Shown in pieces: positions 35,852 through 44,389 of a DNA stretch of 64,000 bases (the stretch's first letter is position 1; the number at the start of each line of letters is the position of its first letter). The notes below the pieces were generated by a model. It saw nothing but the letters and a program-made list of their open reading frames with translations. It had not been told where the DNA came from and ran no database searches. The position numbers were made by a program, and so were the translations under genes. This DNA is from an uncultured Acidobacteriota bacterium (GTDB lineage Bacteria > Acidobacteriota > Terriglobia > Bryobacterales > Bryobacteraceae): the NCBI GenBank assembly GCA_902826605.1, contig CADEFM010000007.1:50366-114365 (forward strand), written 5' to 3'.

Positions 35852-37330
35852 ATGAGAATAGCGCGAGGCACCGCCAGTCTGGTGCGCGGCCTGCGTTTTC
35901 GTCTTACTCTTAGTTACGTTCTGTTCTTTTCGATTCTGTTGGTGGCAATTGGCTTGTTATTCCGCGCCACCCTGCGCTACGGGCTGGATGCCGACCTGCA
36001 AGCCACGCTTGAGGAGGAATGGGGCGCCGCCAAAGGGTATTTGCGGATTGAACGCGGGCATCCCATCTGGGTGGCAGATCCCAGGGATCCGGAAGAAGCG
36101 TATATCGTGGAACGTTTGCGGCACATTTATATGCTGGCGGATGCCAAAGGCAAACTGCTGGAAAGCTCCAAATTATACGAATCCATTGGCCCGGATTCGC
36201 CTCAGGATATCGTCCGTATTCTGGCGCAGCGCAAGTCGGAGTTCCGCATCCGGCAGGATGCCGCCGGCACTCCTTACCTGGTCAAAGTCGGTGCGGTTCC
36301 CGATGATCGTGGCCGCCTGTTCTTCTTCGCGATCGGCCGATCGCTCGAAGCAAATGTGCGAACGGTGGATCATTTCACTCGATCCTACTTCCTGTGGGTG
36401 CCCGGATTGATCGCGGCCGCTGCCTTGCTGGGATGGTTACTGGCCGGCCGGGCGGTGCGGCCGCTGGATATGGTGGCGCAGGCCGCCCAGCGAACCACTG
36501 GGATGAATCTTTCCGCCCCTATTCCAAGGCGCGGCGCCGACGACGAGTTGGATCATCTCATCGACAGCTTTAACCTGATGACGGAACGGCTGCGGCAATC
36601 CTTCGATCAAATCCGTCAGTTCTCAACCGACGTTTCGCACGAATTGCGCACCCCGCTCACCGCGATTCGCGGACAATTGGAGGTCGCGTTATTCACCGCG
36701 CGTACGGATGGACAGTATCGCGACGCCATGGTCAACGCGCTCGAAGACGTGGAGAAGCTGTCGAGCATCGTACGCGCCCTGTTGCTGCTGTCGCAAGCCG
36801 AATCCGGCCAATTGGTCCTGCAGAAAACGGTGCTCGATCTGTCCTCGGTGGTGGGCGACGTGGTGGAACAATTCCAGATTCCCGCCGAAGAAAAAGGCCT
36901 GGCGCTGAGCGCGGCATTGGAACCGGACATTCTCGCCGAAGCGGATCGCACGCAGATAGAGCGGCTGCTTTCGAACCTTCTTTCCAATGCGATGAAATAT
37001 ACGCCGTCCGGCGGGCGCGTGTGGGTTCGCATCCAACGGGATCCGGAGCGCGAAGGGTGGCTGCTTTTGCAAGTGGAGGACACGGGCGTTGGAATCCCCA
37101 AGCAGAACCAGCCGCATATATTCGACCGCTTTTATCGGGTGCGAAACCCCGAAACAAACAAAGTGCAGGGCCTTGGGCTGGGGCTCAGTTTCGTGGCATG
37201 GATCGTTTCCGCGCATGGCGGAACGGTAGCAGTGAATAGTGAGCCAGAAGTCGGCGCCAAATTCACGGTGCGCTTGCCAGCGGGCTCGGTTCTCGCCACC
37301 ACCCAACCGCGCGAGCAAGTCGCGGTCTGA
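35852..37330 (+). CDS. Membrane sensor histidine kinase
   Basis: A 492-residue kinase with two membrane helices (about residues 15-40 and 175-200) enclosing a periplasmic sensor, then HAMP, HisKA (His263 in V-S-H-E-L-R-T-P-L) and HATPase domains (N box N-L-L-S-N-A-M-K-Y; G1 D-T-G-V-G-I; G2 G-L-G-L-G-L). The layout resembles heavy-metal sensor kinases of the CusS type, but the signal is unknown. The ATG at 35852 follows GGAAGAAG; a GTG at 35819 would overlap the regulator gene. Confidence 0.92.
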   Translation: MRIARGTASLVRGLRFRLTLSYVLFFSILLVAIGLLFRATLRYGLDADLQATLEEEWGAAKGYLRIERGHPIWVADPRDPEEAYIVERLRHIYMLADAKGKLLESSKLYESIGPDSPQDIVRILAQRKSEFRIRQDAAGTPYLVKVGAVPDDRGRLFFFAIGRSLEANVRTVDHFTRSYFLWVPGLIAAAALLGWLLAGRAVRPLDMVAQAAQRTTGMNLSAPIPRRGADDELDHLIDSFNLMTERLRQSFDQIRQFSTDVSHELRTPLTAIRGQLEVALFTARTDGQYRDAMVNALEDVEKLSSIVRALLLLSQAESGQLVLQKTVLDLSSVVGDVVEQFQIPAEEKGLALSAALEPDILAEADRTQIERLLSNLLSNAMKYTPSGGRVWVRIQRDPEREGWLLLQVEDTGVGIPKQNQPHIFDRFYRVRNPETNKVQGLGLGLSFVAWIVSAHGGTVAVNSEPEVGAKFTVRLPAGSVLATTQPREQVAV

Positions 37331-37394
37331 CCGTAGCCGCGCGTCTACGTCGCCGGGGAATCGCGATCTTTGGTGTTGACCTCCGGTGGCTGCC

Positions 37395-37880
37395 TCACAG
37401 CATCCGGTACATGACGTAGGCATCGGTGTAACCGGCAACTGGGTGTAAGAATGCCTCCGGAAGGCACCCTACAATCGCAAATCCGCAATGCTGCCAGAGG
37501 CGCACAGCCCTTGCATTTGTGCTCACAACGAAGTTGAATTGCATGGCCCGAAATCCCCGCTTCTTTGCGTGATCGAGCGAATGCGAGCACATGGCACGGG
37601 CGACGCCTCGACCGGACGCGGCGGCGGCAGTCAAGTAGCCGCAGTTCGCGACGTGGGAGCCACCGCCTCGTTGGTTGGCACGCAGATAATAAGTTCCGAG
37701 CACCTGCCCATCAGCATCGGCCACGAAGACTTCATGGCTTTGGGCGAACCAGTAGGCCAGGGCATCCCCGCGGCTCATGTCGCGAGGCAGCACATAGGTC
37801 TCTCCCGCGCGAATGACCGGCTCGAGAATTACCCACACTGCATCGGCTTCTTCGGGCGCGGCTGGCCGAATTGTCAGCAT
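37395..37880 (-). CDS. GNAT-family N-acetyltransferase
   Basis: A 161-residue acetyltransferase. The acetyl-CoA loop is present as a variant (S-G-R-G-V-A-R-A-M) and is followed by N-F-V-V-S-T-N-A-R-A-V-R-L-W-Q-H-C-G-F, the standard motif B. Substrate unknown. It is convergent with the kinase gene and divergent from the STAS gene. Confidence 0.85.
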   Translation of the reverse strand: MLTIRPAAPEEADAVWVILEPVIRAGETYVLPRDMSRGDALAYWFAQSHEVFVADADGQVLGTYYLRANQRGGGSHVANCGYLTAAAASGRGVARAMCSHSLDHAKKRGFRAMQFNFVVSTNARAVRLWQHCGFAIVGCLPEAFLHPVAGYTDAYVMYRML

Positions 37881-37939
37881 TTTTCCATTATTGCAGAGTA
37901 CATTTCCGCTGCTGGCCGCATCCGTCGTAAACTGTTCGC

Positions 37940-38341
37940 ATGGCCCTCTCGATCACCGAACGCGAGCACGAAGGCGTCGTCATCCTGCATCTCAATGGCA
38001 GGCTTACCGTGGGAGAATCCAATCCCCTTCGTGAAAAAATCGGAGAGATGCTGGCGTCCAACCACAAGAACATCGTGCTGGACCTGGAGGAGATCGATTA
38101 CATCGATTCCACCGGCCTTGGCGGCATGGTGATCTGCTACACGCAGGTGAAGAAGGCAGGTGGCACGCTCAAGCTGATGAAGCTGAATCGTCGCAACGTG
38201 GAACTGCTGGCCCTCACACGCCTGCATACCGTATTCGAAGTCTTTGCCGAAGAAACGGATGCGGTCAACAGCTACTTCCCGGACCGTGAGATCAAGCGCT
38301 TTGATATTTTGAACTTCATTCAGCAGAACCAACCGAAATAG
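37940..38341 (+). CDS. STAS-domain anti-sigma-factor antagonist
   Basis: A 133-residue STAS protein with the phosphorylatable serine in I-D-Y-I-D-S-T-G-L-G-G-M, as in SpoIIAA/RsbV. A partner kinase of the SpoIIAB type is not adjacent. The C-terminal tail (about 20 residues past the fold) ends in a Q-Q-N-Q-P-K segment. Probably part of a partner-switching regulatory pathway whose other members are elsewhere. Confidence 0.9.
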   Translation: MALSITEREHEGVVILHLNGRLTVGESNPLREKIGEMLASNHKNIVLDLEEIDYIDSTGLGGMVICYTQVKKAGGTLKLMKLNRRNVELLALTRLHTVFEVFAEETDAVNSYFPDREIKRFDILNFIQQNQPK

Positions 38342-38395
38342 CCGCCACTGCTGAAGCGGGAGCATGGCCGCTTCGATCCCATGCAAGAAATATCG

Positions 38396-38665
38396 TCAGG
38401 CCGGAATGGGATGTGCGTGAGCCCGATGCACTTCCAGGCGCGACATGACGCGGGCCTGCCGCTTGCGCGTTGCCACCAGCATCTCCAGGCAATCGTGATG
38501 TGAATAGGAAGACGAATCGGACGCTTCCCCCGCACCCATCATTTCCTGGCGCCTCTGCAGCGTCAAAGCCGCTTCCACCTGGCCCAGTAGATTATCTTCA
38601 CGGAGAAGGGAGATACAAACCGCGCACTGCATAGGGAGTTTCTCATTCTCTCTCATTCTTCCCAC
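38396..38665 (-). CDS. Small hypothetical protein with C-x-x-C
   Basis: An 89-residue open frame (or about 78 residues from an internal ATG at 38632) whose likely core starts with M-Q-C-A-V-C-I-S-L-L-R-E-D-N and ends in a basic, His-rich tail. The two cysteines and Y-S-H-H-D-C hint at metal binding. No ribosome site decides the start. It could be spurious, but codon usage and the isolated position on the minus strand make a small gene reasonable. Confidence 0.4.
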   Translation of the reverse strand: MGRMRENEKLPMQCAVCISLLREDNLLGQVEAALTLQRRQEMMGAGEASDSSSYSHHDCLEMLVATRKRQARVMSRLEVHRAHAHPIPA

Positions 38666-38721
38666 GCTGTATACAAATAATTTTGTAACGATGAGTGCGT
38701 GTCGTTTGGGTTACATTCGGG

Positions 38722-39207
38722 TTAACGCAAAGCTGTCCCTAGACGCGGCGTCAGCATCCATTTGAGAACACCCCGCGGTGGAGTGTGGTTGGGTTTGGTT
38801 TCTATGCGAACCAGCGAGCCCTTCTTGAGGTCGATCATAATGGGCGCGACCAATAGAAAACCGATGAGTTGTGATAAGTGCGGCTCATGCCCGGCCAGAA
38901 CAACGTGATTCACGTTTTTGAGGGCGCACAGTTCTTTCCAGATGAGGTCCGGGCGTGCGGTTGGATTCAAGTGCTTCGTCTGCTCCACGCGCCTACACTT
39001 CAATATGGAACTCGCGATTTCGGCGGTCTGCCGGGCGCGCAAGAGGGGGCTTGTAAATATGACGTCCGGAACCAATTTTATTCTGCGGGTTACCTTCACG
39101 ATGCTCTCGATGCCCCGCTTACCTCGTTGAGTCAGCGGGCGATTGGCGTCTTGAAGCGCGGCGGTGGCCGGCTCGGCTTCCCCGTGTCTTAGTATGTAAA
39201 TGTTCAT
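38722..39207 (-). CDS. sixA: Phosphohistidine phosphatase, SixA type
   Basis: A 161-residue histidine phosphatase. The catalytic R-H-G motif is at residues 7-9 (I-L-R-H-G-E-A), with T-S-P-L-L-R-A-R-Q-T-A and A-G-H-E-P-H-L-S-Q-L as the remaining phosphate-pocket motifs. Its first 89 bases overlap the end of the CHAD gene on the same strand in another frame. With ppx and CHAD it forms a polyphosphate-type cluster. Confidence 0.88.
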   Translation of the reverse strand: MNIYILRHGEAEPATAALQDANRPLTQRGKRGIESIVKVTRRIKLVPDVIFTSPLLRARQTAEIASSILKCRRVEQTKHLNPTARPDLIWKELCALKNVNHVVLAGHEPHLSQLIGFLLVAPIMIDLKKGSLVRIETKPNHTPPRGVLKWMLTPRLGTALR

Positions 39208-40087
39208 GGGTGGTTTCTTCGGATTTTGATATCGCAGACGTCAACCAGCTCTGCCAGATCGCCGCCGCCGTGGGCGGGAACTCACGCTTCCAATAGGCTC
39301 GGAATCCGGCCTCGCGTGCCGGCATTAAATTGCGAATCGCGCGATCCGCTTTGCTATTTCGCGGAGTTAACTGACGGGAAGTGACGCAATCGTTGATCGC
39401 GCCCAAATGGTCCTGTAACCCTCGTAGCGCTGTGAGAGCTGGCGCCAGCTTGTCCGAATACGCAGGTGCGAAAATTTCCAGCGTATAACGCAGCCGTTTG
39501 GCCAGCAGGCGGAACTGGTGCATGCTTTGATAGTTCGCGCCGGGGGCCGTTGCGCGCGATCCCTTTTCGAAAAAGTCCGAAGCCATGCCCGGCAAGACGC
39601 GTTTGGCGTTTTCAAATACCGGGGATGCGGAATTCCACAAGTCGCCGCTGGACCCCGGCCCCCTGCGCAGATGGGCGCTCCAGTCATCTAACCGCCGTCT
39701 CAGCTTCCTTCGTCTCAGACGTCGCGCAAGTTTCTTTTCCAGATGACGCCGGGAGCGATGCAGGTCGTCGATCAATGACCCACTAGAGAACGCCGCTTCC
39801 CCCAGCAGTTGCTGGGCTATATCGTGGTTCCGCACTTCACCGCAAAGGTCTAGCAGATTTTTGAGGCGCTTGCGAATGTTACCTGCAGCGCGACCGCGGA
39901 AGAATGATTCGAACAATCTGATGCACTGCGTGAACCGGCGAATGGCCACGCGCAGGTCGTGGATGGATTCCTCTGAATGGGGAGAGTTTGAAGCGTTTTT
40001 CAGTTTTTCGATGAGTGAGGCGCGCAGCGCCAGTGTTTGCGCCCGGGCGAAAACACCGAGCGAAGCAGAAGGTTTGAGATCCTTCAT
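39119..40087 (-). CDS. CHAD-domain protein
   Basis: A 322-residue alpha-helical CHAD protein. The family's conserved basic/His residues are visible in E-S-I-H-D-L-R-V-A-I-R-R and in M-H-Q-F-R-L-L-A-K-R-L-R-Y, which together line the polyphosphate-binding channel in known members. The last 30 residues, beyond the CHAD fold, are read from sequence that also encodes the N-terminus of SixA. It is coupled by a 4-base overlap to ppx. Confidence 0.9.
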   Translation of the reverse strand: MKDLKPSASLGVFARAQTLALRASLIEKLKNASNSPHSEESIHDLRVAIRRFTQCIRLFESFFRGRAAGNIRKRLKNLLDLCGEVRNHDIAQQLLGEAAFSSGSLIDDLHRSRRHLEKKLARRLRRRKLRRRLDDWSAHLRRGPGSSGDLWNSASPVFENAKRVLPGMASDFFEKGSRATAPGANYQSMHQFRLLAKRLRYTLEIFAPAYSDKLAPALTALRGLQDHLGAINDCVTSRQLTPRNSKADRAIRNLMPAREAGFRAYWKREFPPTAAAIWQSWLTSAISKSEETTHEHLHTKTRGSRAGHRRASRRQSPADSTR

Positions 40088-41613
40088 CGCGCCACCTTAA
40101 CCGCAAGCGCCGTGCCATAAATCTGGCGGAACATTTCTGCGATTTGCGAGGCGTGCCATTGCTCAATATCGACATCCTTCCCGGAAAAAAGCCGTATCTC
40201 CACGGCATCCGCGCTGGACGCCGTCTCAATGCGTGCAACCTTTTGTTCCTGGCTTTGGTCGAGCGCCACCGCCAGGCGAAGCAGCGGGACCAGGAGTGTC
40301 ACGATCCGCCGTTCGTCCTGGGATAACGTCTGAAAGGATTCATGGGAAGCTTGCGGCGAGGATTTTCTATGGTAACGGCATAGGTTCGCAATCATCAATC
40401 GTTCGCGATCGTCGAATCCCGGCATGTCCGAATTGGCCACCAGATAGAGGGCGTGCCGGTGATGACGCGCTTCGTTCACGAAGTGGCCAATATTATACAG
40501 ATAGGCCGCACCCTCTAGCACGCGTCCGGCCGCGAGCGGAAGGCGGTGCAGATTCATGAAACCGCTGAAGAGCATCGCAGCCAGCTCCGCCACATGCCGA
40601 ACGTGTGAACCGCTCATGCCGTAACGCTTGCTGATCGCCCGAACGATGCGGCGCTGATCCGCGTCCAGCCGGGTCTGCTCCATGCCGGCCTTGCGATTTG
40701 TGAGGTCCGCGATAATGCCTTCGCGGACGCCTGCCGAGCTGTAGTAGACTCTCGGCAAACGAAACGTTTGTAAGACTTCATGCAGCACGGCGATGCCCGC
40801 CACGATGATTTCCGCCCGGCGCGGCCCGATTCCCGTGATCTGATTCCTGGCGGAAGCGGGCACAGCTGAAAGTTCGCTGAACAATTGCCGAATTTGCGGG
40901 GCCGTAGCCTGCATACGGTCGGCCTGATCCCGCCGCGACCGCCGCACGTGATTGACCGCGCACACCGCAGCCGCCACTGTGGAGGAAGTTGCAATCAAGC
41001 GGTCTGTTTTCTGGGATCCAAAACGGGCCACCGGACCCGCCAGGCGTTCTTGAATATATTTCCGCATGCGCGCCAGTTCGCGTGAATCTGGAGGATCTCC
41101 GCGCAAAAACATTTCGGTGAGGCGGACCGCGCCCAGCGGCTTGGAGAACGCGTCAGTCATGCGCCCTTCATCGCTCAAAATCAACTCGGCGCTGCCGCCT
41201 CCGATATCCAGAATCATGACGCGCTGCTTGGGGTGAGGCCACTGCGCCTGCACGCCCAGATGGATCAGGCGCGCTTCCTCCAACCCGGAGATCACTTCTA
41301 TCGGCGTGCCTAAGATGGCGCTGGCCCGCTCGCGAAATTCGCTTTGGTTGGAGGCATCGCGCAATGCCGCGGTTCCCACGGCTCGCACTGCCACGACGTC
41401 ATGCCGCCTGTATTCTTCGGCCATGCGGGCGAGCACGCCGCATGCCGTATCCATCGCCACCGCGCTCATACGCCCCTCGCGAAAAACGCCTGAGCCTAGC
41501 CGGACCACTTGGCGGTCTACGGCCAGAACTCGCGGTGGTTCGCCCGCCACTACTTCCGCCGCCAGCAGGCGGATGGAGTTGCTTCCGATGTCAATGGCGG
41601 CGTAGCGAGACAT
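40084..41613 (-). CDS. Exopolyphosphatase (Ppx/GppA) with HD-like C-terminal domain
   Basis: A 509-residue ASKHA-fold phosphatase acting on polyphosphate and/or pppGpp. A-A-I-D-I-G-S-N-S-I-R and I-L-D-I-G-G-G-S-A-E-L are the phosphate loops, with catalytic Glu in G-L-E-E-A-R-L. The C-terminal third resembles the Ppx HD-type domain (H-V-R-H-V-A-E-L-A, Y-L-Y-N-I-G-H-F-V, L-C-R-Y-H-R-K-S). First gene of ppx-CHAD-sixA; divergent from the two thymidylate-kinase-like genes. Confidence 0.9.
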   Translation of the reverse strand: MSRYAAIDIGSNSIRLLAAEVVAGEPPRVLAVDRQVVRLGSGVFREGRMSAVAMDTACGVLARMAEEYRRHDVVAVRAVGTAALRDASNQSEFRERASAILGTPIEVISGLEEARLIHLGVQAQWPHPKQRVMILDIGGGSAELILSDEGRMTDAFSKPLGAVRLTEMFLRGDPPDSRELARMRKYIQERLAGPVARFGSQKTDRLIATSSTVAAAVCAVNHVRRSRRDQADRMQATAPQIRQLFSELSAVPASARNQITGIGPRRAEIIVAGIAVLHEVLQTFRLPRVYYSSAGVREGIIADLTNRKAGMEQTRLDADQRRIVRAISKRYGMSGSHVRHVAELAAMLFSGFMNLHRLPLAAGRVLEGAAYLYNIGHFVNEARHHRHALYLVANSDMPGFDDRERLMIANLCRYHRKSSPQASHESFQTLSQDERRIVTLLVPLLRLAVALDQSQEQKVARIETASSADAVEIRLFSGKDVDIEQWHASQIAEMFRQIYGTALAVKVAR

Positions 41614-41669
41614 TTACGGCGAGGAATTTGCTGCCTGTAACGTATTGTTCATACGCGGCAGCGTGTCCA

Positions 41670-42404
41670 ATGGATATGATAGGGGAGTTGATGCCCTTGT
41701 TGCTTCCCAACCGTGCCCCTGGCCGCCTCATTGTCGTTGAAGGAATCGATGGTTCCGGCAAATCCACTCAAATTTCCCTGCTGGCGCAATGGCTTCGGCT
41801 GCGGAGATACGCAGTAGCCTTTAGCGAATGGAATTCCTCTCCACTGGTCCGCGACACCACCCGCCGCGGCAAGAAGAAGGAAATGTTCACGCCCACTACC
41901 TTCAGCTTGATCCATGCGACGGATTTTGCGGACCGGCTGGAACGTTACATCATGCCCCTATTGAAAGCCGGCGCCATCGTTTGCGCGGACCGCTATGCTT
42001 ATACCGCATTTGCGCGCGACGTGGTGCGCGGGGTCGACCGCAGTTGGGTACGGAATCTATACCGCTTCGCGCCGAAACCGCATCTCGCGTTTTACTTCAA
42101 AGTGCCGCTGGAAGTCGCACTGGGCCGCATCCTGGGCGGGCGCAATGCGCTCAAATATTATGAAGCTGGGATGGATGTGGGGTTGAGCCGTAACATTGAA
42201 GAAAGCTTTCGCATTTTCCAGGGACGTATTCTATCCGAGTACGAAGCCATGATCAAGGAAATGGGCTTTCACGTGATCGATGCCACTAAATCCATTGAAG
42301 CCCAGCAAAAACAGATGCGTCGCATTGTGCTGAAGGAGTTTAGTTCATCTCCGCTCACTAAGGTTTTAAGAACGGAGGGAGCGGTTGCAAGACTACACTC
42401 GTAG
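41670..42404 (+). CDS. Thymidylate-kinase-like protein (first of pair)
   Basis: A 244-residue P-loop kinase of the thymidylate kinase family. The Walker A motif E-G-I-D-G-S-G-K-S-T is intact (Lys31), and the A-D-R-Y motif is present in the position that binds the nucleoside monophosphate. Starts at 41670 or 41691 are possible; the latter has GGGGAG only 3 bases upstream. The frame stays open upstream, opposite ppx, but without recognisable content. Function as true dTMP kinase is uncertain because it is paired with a divergent copy and placed beside polyphosphate genes. Confidence 0.8.
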   Translation: MDMIGELMPLLLPNRAPGRLIVVEGIDGSGKSTQISLLAQWLRLRRYAVAFSEWNSSPLVRDTTRRGKKKEMFTPTTFSLIHATDFADRLERYIMPLLKAGAIVCADRYAYTAFARDVVRGVDRSWVRNLYRFAPKPHLAFYFKVPLEVALGRILGGRNALKYYEAGMDVGLSRNIEESFRIFQGRILSEYEAMIKEMGFHVIDATKSIEAQQKQMRRIVLKEFSSSPLTKVLRTEGAVARLHS

Positions 42405-43155
42405 ACCCCCGCTTTCCTATTACCGCACGGAGCTCCCCGGCGTCGACTACGCCGAACTGCAAGGCAAGCTCATCGTCCTGGAAGGTCCGGACGCCGTGGG
42501 CCGCAGCACGCAGGTGCGCCGCCTGAAACCATGGATGGAGGAAATGGGGCACGCCGTGCTAGATACGGGAATGGCGCGTTCCGCCCTGGCCGGCGACGGC
42601 ATCAAAGAGGCCAAAGAGGGAAATACGCTTGGCCCCATCACGATGACCTTGTACTACGCCACCGATTTCGCGGATCGTCTTGAAAACGAAATCATCCCGG
42701 CGTTGCGTGCGGGATTTGTAGTTCTGACTGATCGCTACATCTTTTCCATCATGGCGCGAGCCATAGCGCGGGGAGAAGACCGCACCTGGATTGAGCGCAC
42801 TGCCGGTTTCGCTCTGGCGCCGCACGCTGTATTCTACATGCGCGCTGACGTCAAAGATCTGATCAAGCGTGTAGTGGTGGGGCGTGGAGCTTTCGATTAC
42901 TGGGAAAGCGGGATGGATTCCAGCTTCGGTAACGACATGTTTGAAAGCTTTGTGCGTTATCAGACTCGCCTGGTGCGCGCTTTCGATCAGATGGCTAAGC
43001 CGTACAACTTCCAAACCATCGACGCGACTCGCTCCGCCGAGGACGTTTGTGAAACTCTGAAGGCCTCGATCTCGAAGCTCATTGAGCCCGCGCCGCGCGC
43101 GCCCTCGCGCGCCCGCGTCAGTCCAACCCGGCCACGCCCACGAGTTCGGCCTTAG
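42385..43155 (+). CDS. Thymidylate-kinase-like protein with altered P-loop (second of pair)
   Basis: A 256-residue paralogue of the previous protein. Its P-loop reads G-P-D-A-V-G-R-S-T, with Arg40 where Lys is otherwise invariant; the T-D-R-Y motif is kept. The TTG start at 42385 has a strong GGAGGG site and overlaps the first gene by 20 bases. About 25 Pro/Arg-rich residues form a tail that overlaps the convergent DUF1330-like gene by 38 bases. The pair may form a heteromer in which this copy is regulatory, or it may use Arg for phosphate binding. Confidence 0.75.
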   Translation: MQDYTRRPPLSYYRTELPGVDYAELQGKLIVLEGPDAVGRSTQVRRLKPWMEEMGHAVLDTGMARSALAGDGIKEAKEGNTLGPITMTLYYATDFADRLENEIIPALRAGFVVLTDRYIFSIMARAIARGEDRTWIERTAGFALAPHAVFYMRADVKDLIKRVVVGRGAFDYWESGMDSSFGNDMFESFVRYQTRLVRAFDQMAKPYNFQTIDATRSAEDVCETLKASISKLIEPAPRAPSRARVSPTRPRPRVRP

Positions 43156-43408
43156 CCGCATCGTGCCGCAGCGCTTTCCACGGCTGATACGCGGGGTCGT
43201 GAAGGAACGCCCGGATGTGGTCCAATGACGGAAACCGCAGCAAAACGATCCGCCGAGGGGTCCACGATCCTTCAAAGACTTCCATCTCGCCGCCGCGCGC
43301 CAGATACTCTCCTCCATGCTTACGAATCAGCGCGGGGACCGCGGCTTTGTAGCGGTTATACGCTTCAGAATCGTGAATATCAGTGCTGACAATCAGGTAC
43401 GCGCTCAT
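43118..43408 (-). CDS. DUF1330-family protein
   Basis: A 96-residue ferredoxin-like alpha/beta-barrel protein (Y-L-I-V-S-T-D-I-H-D, G-G-E-Y-L-A-R-G-G-x-x-E-V-F-E-G-x-W, R-I-V-L-L-R-F-P-S). Family members are small dimeric proteins without an assigned reaction. Its 3' end overlaps the tail of the thymidylate-kinase-like gene on the other strand. Confidence 0.85.
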   Translation of the reverse strand: MSAYLIVSTDIHDSEAYNRYKAAVPALIRKHGGEYLARGGEMEVFEGSWTPRRIVLLRFPSLDHIRAFLHDPAYQPWKALRHDAAKAELVGVAGLD

Positions 43409-43511
43409 ACCCGGCCATGATAGATCATTGCCATAGAGAGCGCTAGAGAAATTGCGTGTTACTATCGAAATGTAAACAGCGTAAGGCGGCTGTACGCGCG
43501 CACCGCATAAC

Positions 43512-44384
43512 ATGTACAACGCGTTTTTTGGTTTTTCAGAGGGTCCGTTCAGCCTCAGCCCGGACCCAAACTTCCTGTACCGGAGTGAGCAGCACGAAGA
43601 AGCGTTAGCCAACCTGATTTATGGCGTTCAGGCGCGCAAGGGATTCGTCATCCTGACCGGTGAAGTGGGAACGGGCAAAACCACCATGCTCGAATGCCTG
43701 CGGGACTGGCTGGAATCCCAGTACATCGAATTTGCGTTCCTCTTCAATTCGCGCATTAACACCCAGCAATTTTTTGAGATGATCGCGTACGATCTGAACC
43801 TGCCGTGTGAGCGCACCTCGAAAACCGAAGTGCTGTTCGCGCTCAATCAATTATTGGTGGAGCAGGTCCAGCAGGGCCGCACCGTCGTGCTGATTGTCGA
43901 CGAGGCGCACAATCTGGAGTGGGAAGTTCTCGAAGAGATTCGACTGCTGGGAAATTTGGAGAATCGCAACGGCAAGCTCCTGCAGATCGTTCTGGCCGGC
44001 CAACCCGAGTTCGACCGCATGATCGATCAGCCGAACTTGCGGCAATTGAAGCAGCGTATCGTGCTGCGCTACAACCTGAACCCGTTCACTTTGCGCGACG
44101 CCGTAGAATACATGGAATCCCGCCTGCACAAAGCCGGAATGGCGCAAAACACGGTGTTTTCCGAGGAGTTGATGGCGGAGATACATTTACGCACCCAAGG
44201 CATTCCTCGCGTGATCAATGCGGTCTCCGACAATCTGTTGCTCACCGCATTCGCGCAGGAACAGAAGTTGTGCACGACGGAAATGCTCGACGAAGTCTGC
44301 CGCGATATGCGCCTCGAATGGCCCGGCAGCCGTCGCCAGCGTCCGCGCGTGCCGGAGGAATCGTTCGAGCGTACACGTTTCTAA
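43512..44384 (+). CDS. ExeA/GspA-like AAA ATPase
   Basis: A 290-residue ATPase. The start Y-N-A-F-F-G-F-S-E-G-P-F-S-L-S-P-D-P and the sequence L-T-G-E-V-G-T-G-K-T-T (Walker A, about residues 49-56) and V-L-I-V-D-E-A-H (Walker B) are typical of the ATPases that serve type II secretion, MSHA pili or exopolysaccharide/exosortase systems. No secretion or pilus gene is adjacent, so the system it serves cannot be named. Confidence 0.88.
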   Translation: MYNAFFGFSEGPFSLSPDPNFLYRSEQHEEALANLIYGVQARKGFVILTGEVGTGKTTMLECLRDWLESQYIEFAFLFNSRINTQQFFEMIAYDLNLPCERTSKTEVLFALNQLLVEQVQQGRTVVLIVDEAHNLEWEVLEEIRLLGNLENRNGKLLQIVLAGQPEFDRMIDQPNLRQLKQRIVLRYNLNPFTLRDAVEYMESRLHKAGMAQNTVFSEELMAEIHLRTQGIPRVINAVSDNLLLTAFAQEQKLCTTEMLDEVCRDMRLEWPGSRRQRPRVPEESFERTRF

Positions 44385-44389
44385 AACCA

